DNA of 64,000 nt from Taibaiella sp041660405 (GTDB lineage Bacteria; Bacteroidota; Bacteroidia; Chitinophagales; Chitinophagaceae). The notes beneath the pieces were generated by a model. It made no database searches, was not told where the DNA came from, and was given only the letters and a program-made list of their open reading frames with translations. Shown piece after piece: positions 10,757-20,246 of the stretch. Made by a program: the position numbers and the translations under genes. The stretch is from assembly GCA_041660405.1 (NCBI GenBank), contig JBAZWL010000006.1:62001-126000 (forward strand), given 5' to 3'. Numbering within the stretch: position 1 is the first letter of the stretch; every line of letters starts with the position of its first letter.

Positions 10757-10786
10757 CAAATGTAAGGCATAGTGTATTAACCGCAA
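10757..10786 (-). promoter_or_regulatory. Bacteroidota promoter for the LolE-type permease
   Basis: On the minus strand TTG (10786-10784), 19 nt spacer, then TACATTTG (10764-10757) fit the Bacteroidota sigma-ABfr consensus exactly. The -33 element lies inside the inverted-repeat element at 10779-10882. Confidence 0.75.
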
Positions 10787-10882
10787 AGGACGCCAAGGTT
10801 CGCTAAGAAATGGATTTGAATATAGATTCAGAATATCTCTAAAACCCAACAATCTTTGCGGATCTTGGCGTCCTTTGCGGTT
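10779..10882. repeat. 104-bp element with 19-bp perfect terminal inverted repeats
   Basis: AACCGCAAAGGACGCCAAG (10779-10797) is the exact reverse complement of 10864-10882, and pairing continues imperfectly inward. It separates the divergent LolE-type permease and rhomboid genes and supplies promoter sequence to the former. The terminal sequence is of a type common in Bacteroidota intergenic regions. Confidence 0.8.
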
Positions 10883-10902
10883 ATTTATCTTTTCTCAATC
10901 AT

Positions 10903-10910
10903 TATCTTCG
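10903..10910 (+). promoter_or_regulatory. -7 element of the rhomboid gene
   Basis: TATCTTCG ends only four bases before the ATG at 10915, which implies a leaderless or nearly leaderless transcript. No well-spaced TTG was found. Confidence 0.45.
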
Positions 10911-10914
10911 CAGC

Positions 10915-11517
10915 ATGAGCATTACCATCATTATCATAATTATTACCGTTGCCATCTCACTTTTGGCTTTTACGAACGATCAATTATTGAACGGCCTCTT
11001 ATTGTGGCCAGCAAGAATGAACGGTCCCGGACAATATTATAGATTCCTTACTGCAGGATTCGTGCATGCCGATTACATGCATCTGCTGTTTAATATGTTT
11101 ACCTTTTACTTTTTTGGAGGCCTTTTGGAAGATGTTCCTGGTGTAGGTCCCGAAAAATTGATTATACTATATCTTACCGGTATCATCATTTCCTGTATTC
11201 CTTCTTTTATTAAAAAAAGAAATCATCCTGGTTACAGGTCGTTAGGAGCGTCGGGTGGGGTAGCTGCTATTATTTTTGCCAGCATTTACCTTGCTCCCTG
11301 GAATAAAATTTATATTTTCTTTGCCATCGGTATGCCGAGCATTGTTTTTGCTGTATTGTACCTTGCTTATACAGCCTATCTTGCCCGCAAAGGCGACGGA
11401 ATTGTAAATCATGATGCCCACCTTTGGGGATCAGTGTATGGATTGGTATTTATGCTTATTATTGATCCTTCTCACGGACTTTACTTTATAGAACAATTGA
11501 AACACCCACAATTCTAA
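10915..11517 (+). CDS. Rhomboid family intramembrane serine protease
   Basis: A 200-aa six-helix protein. The catalytic serine is S113 in GASGG and the histidine is H169 in NHDAHLWGSVYG. The helix-2 HADYMHLLFNM motif (from about residue 51) is the classic rhomboid signature. Rhomboids cut transmembrane segments of membrane proteins within the bilayer. The compact form has no extra domain, so the substrate cannot be guessed. It stands alone and is transcribed divergently from the LolE-type permease. Confidence 0.92.
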   Translation: MSITIIIIIITVAISLLAFTNDQLLNGLLLWPARMNGPGQYYRFLTAGFVHADYMHLLFNMFTFYFFGGLLEDVPGVGPEKLIILYLTGIIISCIPSFIKKRNHPGYRSLGASGGVAAIIFASIYLAPWNKIYIFFAIGMPSIVFAVLYLAYTAYLARKGDGIVNHDAHLWGSVYGLVFMLIIDPSHGLYFIEQLKHPQF

Positions 11518-11729
11518 ATTCGGGTATCGATTATCCAGGCTGCCTCCCTAAGATCAGAATGCTAAAAGAAGTGATTGTCCCTAAATAGTCAACCTATTTT
11601 AGGCGTTGATTGTATTGCTTAAATATTTTCAGAACGCTTTATTTTGGGTATTACAATCTTTGGGTAGCACATAATTTTAATTTACAAAAGTTGTCGTTAC
11701 TTATTTATTCATTTTAAAACCATTGTTAC

Positions 11730-12233
11730 ATGATACTGCAATATCTGACAGGAGAATTTGAACATGAAGTAAACAGTACGCGCAAACTATTACAGGCAGT
11801 TCCTGAAAAAGACCTCGGTTATAAACCATCGGAAATCTCCTGGACGATGGGCCAGCTTGCCCAGCATATTGCCACTATTTACTATTGGTACGAGGGCACG
11901 CTCACCAAAGACGTTTACGATATAGCTGCCGACCAGCTTGAACGGGGCGATCCCAACGACATCAAAGCTACTCTGGCACTTTTTGAAAGTAATGTGGAAA
12001 AAGCCAGAGCTGCGTTAAAATCGCTTACCGAACAGAAGTTACAAGACAATTGGACCATGAAAGCGGGTGAACGGATAATTCTCGGTCCCCTGCCAAGAGG
12101 CATTGTGTCGCGTGGCTTTCTTTTTAATCATATTTACCATCATCGGGGTGAATTGATTGTTTACCTGCGTGCTACCGGAAATAAAGTGCCGGGCATGTAT
12201 GGTCCCACTTACGAAGAAAGTAATAAAGGCTAA
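11730..12233 (+). CDS. DinB family protein
   Basis: A 167-aa four-helix-bundle protein. The DinB metal-site histidines are visible: MGQLAQHIA near residue 46 and FLFNHIYHHRGEL near residue 138. DinB_2-type proteins are putative metal-dependent enzymes related to thiol (bacillithiol or mycothiol) transferases; the substrate here is unknown. It is a single gene followed by a terminator hairpin. Confidence 0.85.
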   Translation: MILQYLTGEFEHEVNSTRKLLQAVPEKDLGYKPSEISWTMGQLAQHIATIYYWYEGTLTKDVYDIAADQLERGDPNDIKATLALFESNVEKARAALKSLTEQKLQDNWTMKAGERIILGPLPRGIVSRGFLFNHIYHHRGELIVYLRATGNKVPGMYGPTYEESNKG

Positions 12234-12284
12234 CGAAAATCTCTATGTTACCTCTATTACCTCAATAGTTACTCCTTCAAACTT

Positions 12285-12328
12285 AAAGAGGTCGTCTTCA
12301 CCCAAGAGGCGACCTCTTTGCTCTTTTA
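12285..12328 (+). terminator. Terminator hairpin after DinB gene
   Basis: AAAGAGGTCG (12285-12294) pairs with CGACCTCTTT (12310-12319), followed by a T-rich tract. Confidence 0.65.
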
Positions 12329-13740
12329 TGATTGGGAAGCAAAAGAACCATCTCATTTTTTTGTCAAAATATGTAAGCTTTATCCTTTTATGGTTATCAA
12401 GAAACTTTTGGAAAGTTTAAAACTTTCCAAAAGTTAGACCACCCGTTTTCTGCTTCCACAAACTTTCCAAAAAGCTAGCTCGGCTATTTTTTGGTCTGCA
12501 GACTTTTCAAAAATTCTGTTCGATTAAAACTTATTAATGGAAATTATTTCCAGCTTTCAGGGCATTGAATTACTTCCACCCTTCCGCCACGATAAGGCAG
12601 TCCATATTTCAAGTTTTATTAAATAGGATAAATTTTGATTTATAAGTCAAAAAAAATTATCGTGCAGCTCTTCGATCAAAACAAATTTAATCTCCGAAGT
12701 GGTAACAGAATTTTTATATGCGTTTTTAGGAGAATGAGGTAGACTAAAAATGGAGAAACCTATTACAAAAATATATGTGCCTTTTATTTTTCTCCAGGAA
12801 AAAATCTCCAGAATTTATATGAGTTAAGATGTAATGTGATCTGCTCAACGAAAATGTATAAACTAGGGCCCTTGTTTCAAAATTGAAATTATCACATACA
12901 AATGAGCAGTAATTTGATGATACTCCCTACCCAGGTTTTCGAAGCAAGGCTTCTTATCAAATCTATTTGGTTAAAATGTTTATAAATCATAACGTGATTA
13001 TTTCTTGCCAACGAGTTTTCTAAATCTTCTGCCTCATAACTAAGCCCATCCCGTTTTATCTCATTAAATAATTTGGAATGTGTTCAAATATATTTTAAAA
13101 TATTTGAACTATATATTACAATAATATAAAAATATAGATAAGTAAATAATAATTAAATTAAAAATGCCTTTTTGTCAAAAAAGAAAATAGGCAGGGTGGA
13201 CAGGGTAGAAGAGTGGTTAATCAAATTTCCATTATAAAAATAAGTTTTATAAATATCTATATGGAAAAATTGTTCCCTTTTTCAATATTTTAAAAAAGTT
13301 CCAAAAATTGCTGCATTCAAAATCATTTTTTTGAAAAAATGAAAACTTATTTAAAAAATGATAATGAATTAAATTTTCTGCTTGAATAAAAATTATCGTA
13401 ATGATGCTTACTAGTGCCTTATTTTACTTTAAAATAATAATCTTAATTTAATGAAAATCAATTTATAATGTTTAGTTTTTAATTATTAAACTGACATCAT
13501 GTCACAGAAATATTTTTAAGCTAATTTTTTATAAAGTAATTATCTGGTTTACAATTTAAAATAGGATAAAATTATAGTGATTTTAAGATAATGATGACCC
13601 TCATATTTAACGCCTGAAAACATAGTTGTTATTTTAATTATTTATAAATGAAAAGATCACTTTTTTGCCTCAATATTGAAAAATTTGTATATTTTTAGAG
13701 CCAAGATGCAGATTTGCAAAATAATATCTAATACAATTAC
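12329..13740. other. AT-rich 1.4-kb gene desert
   Basis: No ORF here resembles a protein. The right part (about 13080-13740) is extremely AT-rich with many A and T runs. The only structured items are the 33-nt palindrome at 12403 and nearby AAACTTTCCAAAA copies at about 12460. The promoter of the symporter at 13741 must lie at its right end. No RNA gene was recognised. Confidence 0.6.
12403..12435. repeat. 33-nt palindrome, TTT-N-AAA centre (copy 1)
   Basis: AACTTTTGGAAAGTTT is followed by A and then its exact reverse complement (16+1+16). It is one of five intergenic palindromes of identical length in this window. Confidence 0.85.
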
Positions 13741-15210
13741 ATGAAAAAAATATTTACTATTTTATCTTTCATTCTGCTCACCCTGGCGGCCGTTGTTTCC
13801 TTGCTTTTCGTTAAAGAATGGGTTAATGTCGATTTGGCAGTTGTGAAGTTTTGTTGGTGGTTATTTACAGCCGCAGTTGTTGGCTATGCCATTTATAAAA
13901 AATCATTGACCACCTGGATTTTGGTTGCGATGGTTGTGGGTGTACAGGTCGGATTCAATTTTCGGGAGGTCGCCCTGGACCTGCAAGTATTGAGTAAGGT
14001 TTTTTTAAAATTAATTAAAACCGTAATTGGTCCAATTTTATTCGCCACATTGGTTGTAGGAATTGCCGGTCACTCCAACCTGAAACAGCTTGGAAGAATG
14101 GGTTGGAAATCCCTGCTTTATTTTGAAGTCGTAACCACACTTGCCTTAGGAATTGGCTTGGTAGCGATCAATATTTCACAAGCCGGGAACAACATAACTA
14201 TCCCGCCAGGACTGATTCACAGCTTACCAAAATCTTCCGAAAAGCAGATGCAGGAGAAGATGATTGCTGTTTTGGACAGTGCAAATGTTACCGTTCCGCA
14301 AGGCCTGATAGACCGGTTACCGGATGCTCCGGGCAAAACCTGGAAGGATCATGTATTAGATATTTTCCCTGAAAACATTGCGAAATCCGTAGCGGAAGGA
14401 CAAGTGTTACCCATAGTGGTTTTTAGTATTATATTCGGAATAGCCTTAGCCATGCTTCCGGAAGAACGGAAAAAGCCCATGCTGCAGTTCTCCGAAAGCC
14501 TCGCCGAAACCATGTTCAAATTCACAAATATCATTATGTATTTTGCCCCATTTGGGGTAGGCGCAGCCATCGCTCACGCCACTGCTGAACTCGGTACAGA
14601 TATACTTTTTGCTCTTGCCAAACTGCTTTTAACCCTGTATTGTGCCTTGATTGTTTTCGTTGTTTTGGTCTTTGGTTCGGTAATGGCAATCTGCAAAATC
14701 CCGCTTAAAACCTTCTACAGGGCAGTTAAAGAGCCGGTATCTATAGCATTTGCAACTACCAGCTCGGAGAGTGCATTACCCAAGGCCATGGAAAATATGG
14801 AGAAAATTGGTGTCCCCAGGAAAATCGTCTCTTTTGTACTACCTACAGGATATACCTTTAATCTTGATGGAACTACACTTTATTTATCTTTGGCATCTGT
14901 ATTTGTGGCACAAGCTGCCGGCATTCACTTAAGTATAGGTGAGCAGCTACTTATAGGGCTTACTTTAATGCTTACCAGTAAAGGGGTTGCAGGTGTTCCC
15001 AGAGCTTCGCTGGTTATTTTAATTGGTGCTGCAGCTACGTTTAAGCTTCCGTTATGGCCTATTATGGCTATTTTTGGTATTGATGAACTGATGGACATGG
15101 CCAGAACTTCGGTAAATGTGATGGGAAATTGCCTGGCCAGCTGCGTAGTAGCCCGCTGGGAAGGCGAATTGGATGATGAAAAGCTTCATGCTGAGTTTAA
15201 AGTTGACTAA
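13741..15210 (+). CDS. Dicarboxylate/amino acid:cation symporter (DAACS family)
   Basis: A 489-aa membrane protein of the GltP/DctA family, which imports glutamate, aspartate or C4-dicarboxylates with H+ or Na+. Family motifs are clear: ATTSSESALPKAMENMEKIGVP (serine-rich HP1 loop plus the following helix), GYTFNLDGTTLYLS (TM7), and the HP2 region SKGVAGVPRASLVIL. There is an extra extracellular loop (about residues 155-210) with two PxGLIxxLP repeats, making it longer than the usual 420-440 aa. It follows the AT-rich desert, and the next gene starts 30 nt after its stop. Confidence 0.92.
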   Translation: MKKIFTILSFILLTLAAVVSLLFVKEWVNVDLAVVKFCWWLFTAAVVGYAIYKKSLTTWILVAMVVGVQVGFNFREVALDLQVLSKVFLKLIKTVIGPILFATLVVGIAGHSNLKQLGRMGWKSLLYFEVVTTLALGIGLVAINISQAGNNITIPPGLIHSLPKSSEKQMQEKMIAVLDSANVTVPQGLIDRLPDAPGKTWKDHVLDIFPENIAKSVAEGQVLPIVVFSIIFGIALAMLPEERKKPMLQFSESLAETMFKFTNIIMYFAPFGVGAAIAHATAELGTDILFALAKLLLTLYCALIVFVVLVFGSVMAICKIPLKTFYRAVKEPVSIAFATTSSESALPKAMENMEKIGVPRKIVSFVLPTGYTFNLDGTTLYLSLASVFVAQAAGIHLSIGEQLLIGLTLMLTSKGVAGVPRASLVILIGAAATFKLPLWPIMAIFGIDELMDMARTSVNVMGNCLASCVVARWEGELDDEKLHAEFKVD

Positions 15211-15240
15211 TTTTTTTATTTACTTGATTTAAAGTTACTT

Positions 15241-16077
15241 GTGTTTATTATCTATAGTCGTTTAAAGCGTATTTTTCTTGTTTTTGCCCTTTTTGTTGCT
15301 TCCATGCCCTCGTTTGGAGGCATATTGATCGGCAGCTGGAACCTGGAGAATTTTGGCGATAAAAAAAACGATCAGTCTATTGAAATTATTGCAGATGCTA
15401 TTAAAGATCTGGACGTAATTGCTCTACAGGAAATATTGATCTCGAAAGGTGGAGCTGCGGCTATAGCCAGACTTGCAGATGCGCTAAACAGGAAAGGGCA
15501 TAAGTGGAGCTATGTAATCAGCGATGTAACTACAAGCGATAATTTGCAGGAACGGGAGCGGTATGCTTTTTTGTGGAAACCCTCAAAAGTTAAACTGATA
15601 GGCAAACCTTACCTGGCTGTTAAGTTTGAAGAGGAAATGTGTCGTGAACCCTTCATGGCTACATTTGAAGAAGCGGGAAAACGGTTTACATTGGTTAATT
15701 TTCATGCGGTGCCTAAAAAGAAGCAACCGGAAACAGAGATAAAATATCTGAAACTATTTAAAGATTCTTTTCAGCTGGAGCATATGATTTTCCTCGGCGA
15801 TTTTAACTGTCCGCAAACCCATACTGTTTTTAATCCGCTTAAAAATAAACGTTACCGGACAGCTCTCGCCGGGCAAAAAACAACGCTAAAGCAAGAATGT
15901 AAGGGCGGTGAATGCCTGGCATCTGAATACGATAATATCCTGTATTCCGAAAAATCCTTCCGTCAAAAGAGTAGTGGCATTATTCCTTTTTATCTTCAAT
16001 TTGAAGGTGATATGGGCGCTGCCCGAAAAGTATCCGATCATTTGCCCATATTCGTTTCTTTGGATACTAGCTATTAA
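15241..16077 (+). CDS. Secreted endonuclease/exonuclease/phosphatase family protein
   Basis: A 278-aa protein. The EEP fold is shown by GSWNLENFGD, DVIALQEI (metal-binding Glu), LVNFHAVP, IFLGDFNCP and the terminal SDHLPIFVSL. Family members are metal-dependent DNases, phosphodiesterases or sphingomyelinase-like enzymes. The GTG start gives an N-terminal signal peptide (IFLVFALFVASMPSFGG), so it is probably periplasmic or secreted. The internal ATG at 15303 would remove that signal. It lies 30 nt behind the symporter and may share its transcript. Confidence 0.85.
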   Translation: MFIIYSRLKRIFLVFALFVASMPSFGGILIGSWNLENFGDKKNDQSIEIIADAIKDLDVIALQEILISKGGAAAIARLADALNRKGHKWSYVISDVTTSDNLQERERYAFLWKPSKVKLIGKPYLAVKFEEEMCREPFMATFEEAGKRFTLVNFHAVPKKKQPETEIKYLKLFKDSFQLEHMIFLGDFNCPQTHTVFNPLKNKRYRTALAGQKTTLKQECKGGECLASEYDNILYSEKSFRQKSSGIIPFYLQFEGDMGAARKVSDHLPIFVSLDTSY

Positions 16078-16115
16078 TACATTGCCATTATAAAAGTGCC
16101 CAATTTTTATAATCC

Positions 16116-16162
16116 AATCTCGCAGCGGCGCGGCGGCGCTGCGAGATTAATTGAATTTTTTT
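16116..16162 (+). terminator. GC-rich hairpin terminator between convergent genes
   Basis: AATCTCGCAGCG (16116-16127) pairs perfectly with 16137-16148 around a 9-nt GC loop, followed by TTGAATTTTTTTA. It ends the EEP gene and may also stop the opposing PPK2 transcript. Confidence 0.75.
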
Positions 16163-16241
16163 ATAGTTAGGATTGTTATAACCAATTGTTTGTGTGCTTT
16201 ATCTAAAGTTTGAATGCTATAAAAACGTTGCATGCAACGTC

Positions 16242-17012
16242 TTACGTAATCCTTCCCTCTTTCTTCAATCCCGGATATTTCATTTTAAGCGATTTAAGCT
16301 TGTCTCGCAAAAGCACGGCTACCTGGTGAGATTTGTACCAATTCTGATCGGCTGGGATAATGTGCCAGGGAATATGGTTGCACTTTTCGAAAGCTTCTCC
16401 ATAATACTTTCGATATATATCCCAAAGCTTGGCTTCTGAAAAATCGTTTTCGTTGTATTTCCACATTTTCTGTGGGATCTGCATTCTTTCCTGAAGCCGT
16501 GTCATTTGCTCTTCGGGCGAAATGTGCAAATACAGTTTAATAATATGAGTGCCGTTATCTTCCAATAGCTCTTCAAAATTATTAATAGCCTTGATCCGCT
16601 TTTTTGCGGTAGCATCATCGCACCAGCCGTGCACTCTTGTTACCAGAATATCCTCATAATGCGACCGGTTAAAGACCTGGATCATACCTTTTTCAGGTGC
16701 ATTTTTATGAATCCTCCATAAGAAATCATGTGCAGCTTCCTCTTGGGTAGGTGTTTTGAAAGATTGTATACGTACGCCTTGAGGATTCATCGCACCAAAC
16801 ACATCGCGGATCAAGCCATCTTTGCCCGAGGCATCCATACCTTGTATGACTACAAGTATAGCATGTTTGGCTTCGGCATAAAGGAGATTTTGAAGTTCAT
16901 CCAGCTCCTGATATATAGCTATAGCTTTGCCCTTCGTTTCCTCTTTATCCCAGCTTTTCGGAGCCAAGGTACTTATTTCGGATAGGGCGGATTTACTTTT
17001 TGATTTCGCCAT
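16242..17012 (-). CDS. Polyphosphate kinase 2 family protein
   Basis: A 256-aa single-domain PPK2. The Walker A motif GMDASGKDG is at residues 58-66, FNRSHYEDIL (Walker B region) at 114-123, and the lid helix region KRIKAINNFEELL follows. PPK2 enzymes transfer phosphate between polyphosphate and nucleotides, phosphorylating AMP, ADP or GDP. The subclass (NMP or NDP preference) cannot be fixed by eye. It ends in a lysine- and glycine-rich tail and stands as a single gene. Confidence 0.92.
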   Translation of the reverse strand: MAKSKSKSALSEISTLAPKSWDKEETKGKAIAIYQELDELQNLLYAEAKHAILVVIQGMDASGKDGLIRDVFGAMNPQGVRIQSFKTPTQEEAAHDFLWRIHKNAPEKGMIQVFNRSHYEDILVTRVHGWCDDATAKKRIKAINNFEELLEDNGTHIIKLYLHISPEEQMTRLQERMQIPQKMWKYNENDFSEAKLWDIYRKYYGEAFEKCNHIPWHIIPADQNWYKSHQVAVLLRDKLKSLKMKYPGLKKEGRIT

Positions 17013-17079
17013 GTTGGAATTTATTTACTTTAAATAAGCTACGCTATGATGTGATTTATAGATAATATACAAAAATTAT

Positions 17080-17160
17080 ATTGTCATGTTGTAAGCATCT
17101 ACACATCGCTCATACAAACAGATTGCAAAGGTGTTGTGTAGATTCCTACGGAATGACAAT
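17080..17160. repeat. 81-bp element with 26-bp inverted ends
   Basis: ATTGTCATGTTG... (17080-17105) is an imperfect inverted copy of 17135-17160 (GATTCCTACGGAATGACAAT end). It lies between two minus-strand genes and looks like a miniature palindromic repeat. Confidence 0.7.
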
Positions 17161-17181
17161 GGGGTTTTAATTTCGTGTATT

Positions 17182-19401
17182 TTAATTATTCTGCGTTTCC
17201 ATTAATGATTCCTGCTTGCGATAAGCCTTAATAAATATCGCTCCCAGGTTTTTATTCGGTGGTATATAATCGCTGAATAGATCGTTAAGCCCAGCGCCTC
17301 TGCCGGCAAAATATTTGGATAAGTTCTGCCACATGGTAATCCAGTTTACATCATTTCCGGAAAGTAAAATATCATTCAGTGCATTAATAATAGGTGTGTT
17401 TACACTGTAAGCTCCCACTTGTTTACTCGAGATGATATGCGCATCGGGCGATGTATTCAATACTTTGGCAAGGTTATGGTAACCACCACAAGATCCCAAA
17501 ACCACAATTTTGGACGATGCACTAAGATGTTCCAGCGTAGTAGGCAGGTAATAACTATGTCCGCGGTGAATAATTATAGAAGGATGAAGATTGTTCTCAT
17601 CGATATAAGCCTGAAGCTTATTTTGCGCAAATACGTCATTTTCCTCTGCTTCTTCGGGCAGTGGTTTATTTACATATATGATAATGGGTTTAGCACTATC
17701 TGTAGTGGTGATCGTTGCCCAATATTGACCCTGATCTATTTTCCATTTGTTGTTGCGGAACTGGTTCAGGTAGCCGTTGTATGCGCCCATACCATCTTTA
17801 TCACCGTAAAAAAATACCTGTTGTACTATTTCCCCTTTATCATTTTTAAGTGCCGATTGCGGTACATAAGTAATCGGAGGCAAAAGGTCGCTCACTTCCT
17901 GGTTGAGTTGAGTAGCATTTTCAGCGCTATTGAATATGGTATAAAGTAGGGCATATACGATTACGCCTTTCTCGTTTACCTTCTTTTCATAATTAGCGCG
18001 TACTTCTTCTTTCAGGAAAGCTATAAGCTTAGGATCGTTCAGGCTGCCAAAAGCATCGGCCACATCTACGGCATCTTCCAGGTCATCCATCGGTCCTTTT
18101 TCCAGGTTGGATACAAATTCCTTCATCAATTCGTTTTGATGGGTTTCATCCATAGCAGCCAGGAAGGAAGATAGTTTATTATATCCTGCAGCCATGCGGA
18201 TAAAAGTGCGGAAGTGATTTTTATGAACCTTATCCAGGAATTCATCGGCGGTTAATGGCTTCATTTTTTCCATCATCCGGTCAAACATCCAGATAAAGCT
18301 ACTGGTATAGATCTCGTCCTGGCTACCGATCATCATAAAGTAAAGATCATCGGCACTGAAGTCCATTAGCGATTTAAACCTTACCGGTGCCGGACTATCG
18401 TGCAGCTCATTTACCACCCGTACAAATTGCAGTCCGCGATAATTGATCTCATCTTCGATAGCCTTATCGGCAGGCGAGCTGCCTTGTAATTTTAAAGCCA
18501 CCAATGCCTGGTAATATGCTTTAGATTCATTAGCTATGGCATCTATTTCGGCAATGGTTTTACGTCCCTGGAATATTTCTTCTACAAAAGGCAATACCTT
18601 TTGCGGGTTCCGGGACTGATCGGCAATGCTTACAATTGTTTGTACAAAAGGATCTTTATTTCTCCGTACCGCTACGCTTAAATTACTTTTAGAAACAGCA
18701 TAGGTAAGAATGGTGCCTGGAAGCACTTTAGCAGCAGCAGTAATTACAGGATCAGCATAACTTTCCGAAGCAAATTCGGGCAGACGCTTGATCATCATTT
18801 CCGGTTTTTGCCTGCCTACTGTTGTAAACACAAGCATTTTCAACTCCGGATAATCGTTCAGCAGTTCGCTATTGTCCAGTGTGTAAATATTGTCATTGGC
18901 TTTTACAAAGGCATCGATGGTTCCTTTTTGACGGGCCAGTATCAGGTCTTCAAAATTATCTACCGTTTTGCGGATGTAAATAGCATCGTCCATCATCAGC
19001 GACTTATTGTTAAGCCTGCGCAACGTATTTTCCAGTGCCCGGTGATACTGTATTTTAGTCTGATGAGGCAGGTCCATATTTTCGATATGGATCATAATTT
19101 TAGGTGCTTTCACCAGCAAGGCCTCTGTAATAATCCTGGACACGGCAGTATCTTCCAGCTCAATAACCTTATCGGAAGCGCCATCTTTCATATCTGCCTT
19201 TTTTACCTGGGCCATTACCTTATCGGTAAACATGCCCCTGTTGGTCGGAATGGGGTTGATGAGCGTGTCTATTTGCCAGGGAGCCAGTGCTGGTTTTTCC
19301 TGGGTTAAATCTTTTTTCGCCCTTTGGGCAAACGAATCGGTTGCCGGTACGAGCGATATTGCAGAAAGAATAAGGAACGGGAGTGTGCGTTTGGTATTCA
19401 T
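17182..19401 (-). CDS. Secreted protein with caspase-like (clan CD) C-terminal signature, paralog A
   Basis: A 739-aa protein with a signal peptide (FLILSAISLVPATDSFAQ). Residues about 30-560 are a helical, low-similarity region. Near residues 609-645 come IIIHRGHSYY and IVVLGSCGGYHN: a hydrophobic strand ending in H-x-G-H (H612/H615), then 23 residues later a strand ending in G-S-C-G-G (C638). This is the spacing and pattern of clan CD cysteine peptidases such as separase, gingipain and CHAT. No named family was recognised, and protease activity is inferred only. It is closely related along its whole length to the gene at 20268-22490. TAACTTTG at 19486-19493 (minus) is a possible -7 box. Confidence 0.75.
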   Translation of the reverse strand: MNTKRTLPFLILSAISLVPATDSFAQRAKKDLTQEKPALAPWQIDTLINPIPTNRGMFTDKVMAQVKKADMKDGASDKVIELEDTAVSRIITEALLVKAPKIMIHIENMDLPHQTKIQYHRALENTLRRLNNKSLMMDDAIYIRKTVDNFEDLILARQKGTIDAFVKANDNIYTLDNSELLNDYPELKMLVFTTVGRQKPEMMIKRLPEFASESYADPVITAAAKVLPGTILTYAVSKSNLSVAVRRNKDPFVQTIVSIADQSRNPQKVLPFVEEIFQGRKTIAEIDAIANESKAYYQALVALKLQGSSPADKAIEDEINYRGLQFVRVVNELHDSPAPVRFKSLMDFSADDLYFMMIGSQDEIYTSSFIWMFDRMMEKMKPLTADEFLDKVHKNHFRTFIRMAAGYNKLSSFLAAMDETHQNELMKEFVSNLEKGPMDDLEDAVDVADAFGSLNDPKLIAFLKEEVRANYEKKVNEKGVIVYALLYTIFNSAENATQLNQEVSDLLPPITYVPQSALKNDKGEIVQQVFFYGDKDGMGAYNGYLNQFRNNKWKIDQGQYWATITTTDSAKPIIIYVNKPLPEEAEENDVFAQNKLQAYIDENNLHPSIIIHRGHSYYLPTTLEHLSASSKIVVLGSCGGYHNLAKVLNTSPDAHIISSKQVGAYSVNTPIINALNDILLSGNDVNWITMWQNLSKYFAGRGAGLNDLFSDYIPPNKNLGAIFIKAYRKQESLMETQNN

Positions 19402-19569
19402 ATATTTTAATATGATAATGTCTTAGAGAAGAAGATGTGTTCGTATTTATACTATCAAATACCAGGCCAAAATACGAATTCCATACAAAGTTATCGAAGT
19501 TCTTGAAGGGGCATAGTTTTTTAAGTGAAAATTGACAGGAATGTTGTTTGTGAGGGAGGTTAGGGGATT

Positions 19570-19602
19570 AACTTTTCTAAAGTTTACAACTTTAGAAAAG
19601 TT
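19570..19602. repeat. 33-nt palindrome (copy 2)
   Basis: AACTTTTCTAAAGTT pairs with 19588-19602 around TAC. It has the same length and arm start as the copy at 12403. Confidence 0.8.
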
Positions 19603-19663
19603 TGGTGAGATATCCTGTCACTGATTTTAGGAAGTCTCCGATCTTAACAATACCAAGGTTAAT

Positions 19664-19931
19664 TAGTCTATACGTAGGTCTGTCTATCTAAAACATAGGC
19701 ATACCTAGCTCAATACTTAGGTTCGCCTAGCCTTATACCTAGGCGTGCCTATCTAAAACATAGGCATACCTAGCTCAATACTTAGGTTCACCTAGCGTTA
19801 CACCTAGGCGTGCCTATCTAAAACATAGGCATACCTAGCTTAATACTTAGGTTCACCTAGCGTTACACCTAGGCGTGCCTATCTAAAACATAGGATCGCC
19901 TATCAAAAACATAGGCGCGCCTACTAAATAG
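19664..19931. repeat. Array of about 12 mini-palindromes, 65-bp higher-order repeat
   Basis: Units of 17-18 nt of the form CCTA-N9/10-TAGG are separated by exactly 4 nt (cata, ttca/ttcg, cgtg, atcg, cgcg). Three successive units make a 65-bp repeat: CTATCTAAAACATAGG starts at 19684, 19749, 19814 and 19879, always 65 bp apart. The junctions are AGG-N4-CCT, so the palindromes overlap in two registers. There are no variable spacers, so it is not CRISPR. Confidence 0.9.
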
Positions 19932-20091
19932 TAACACTAACGGGCTATTTGCGACAAAAATCAAACTTTAGATTAACTAAAACACACGAATCTCTACCAA
20001 AACAGTGTATGCCTGCCAAAATTACAAGTGAACTTCAATAAGAGACATTTAACCTATTGAAAAACACCACGATGTGTTGTTTTGACCTCTC

Positions 20092-20196
20092 GTAGGGACG
20101 CATTGCATGCGTCCTGCATTTTGGATGAATGTAATACGTTCTGCTTTGGGACGAATACAACGCGTTCTGCTTTGGACGCATGCAATGCGTCCCTAC
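20092..20196. repeat. 105-bp element with 23-bp perfect inverted ends
   Basis: GTAGGGACGCATTGCATGCG... (20092-20114) is exactly inverted at 20174-20196. Inside are about 27-bp sub-repeats ending in CTGCTTTGG. It belongs to the GACGC family found at five other places in the window. Confidence 0.85.
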
Positions 20197-20217
20197 AAGT
20201 GTGATAATATGAGAAAA

Positions 20218-20246
20218 GAGGCGCACAATTTGTGCGCCTCTACAAA
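20218..20246 (-). terminator. Palindrome serving as terminator for caspase-like paralog B
   Basis: GAGGCGCACAA, T, then its reverse complement (20218-20240), followed on the minus strand by TTTTCTC. It lies about 30 nt past the stop of the 740-aa gene and shares the GTAGAG border of the GACGC elements. Confidence 0.6.

Noticed and set aside
12157..12420. 87-aa ORF after DinB
   Set aside because: It overlaps the end of DinB out of frame, runs through the terminator hairpin and a palindrome, and has no protein-like features.
19664..19931. CRISPR array
   Set aside because: Spacers are 4 nt and not unique, the repeats are palindromes of 17-18 nt, and no cas genes are near.
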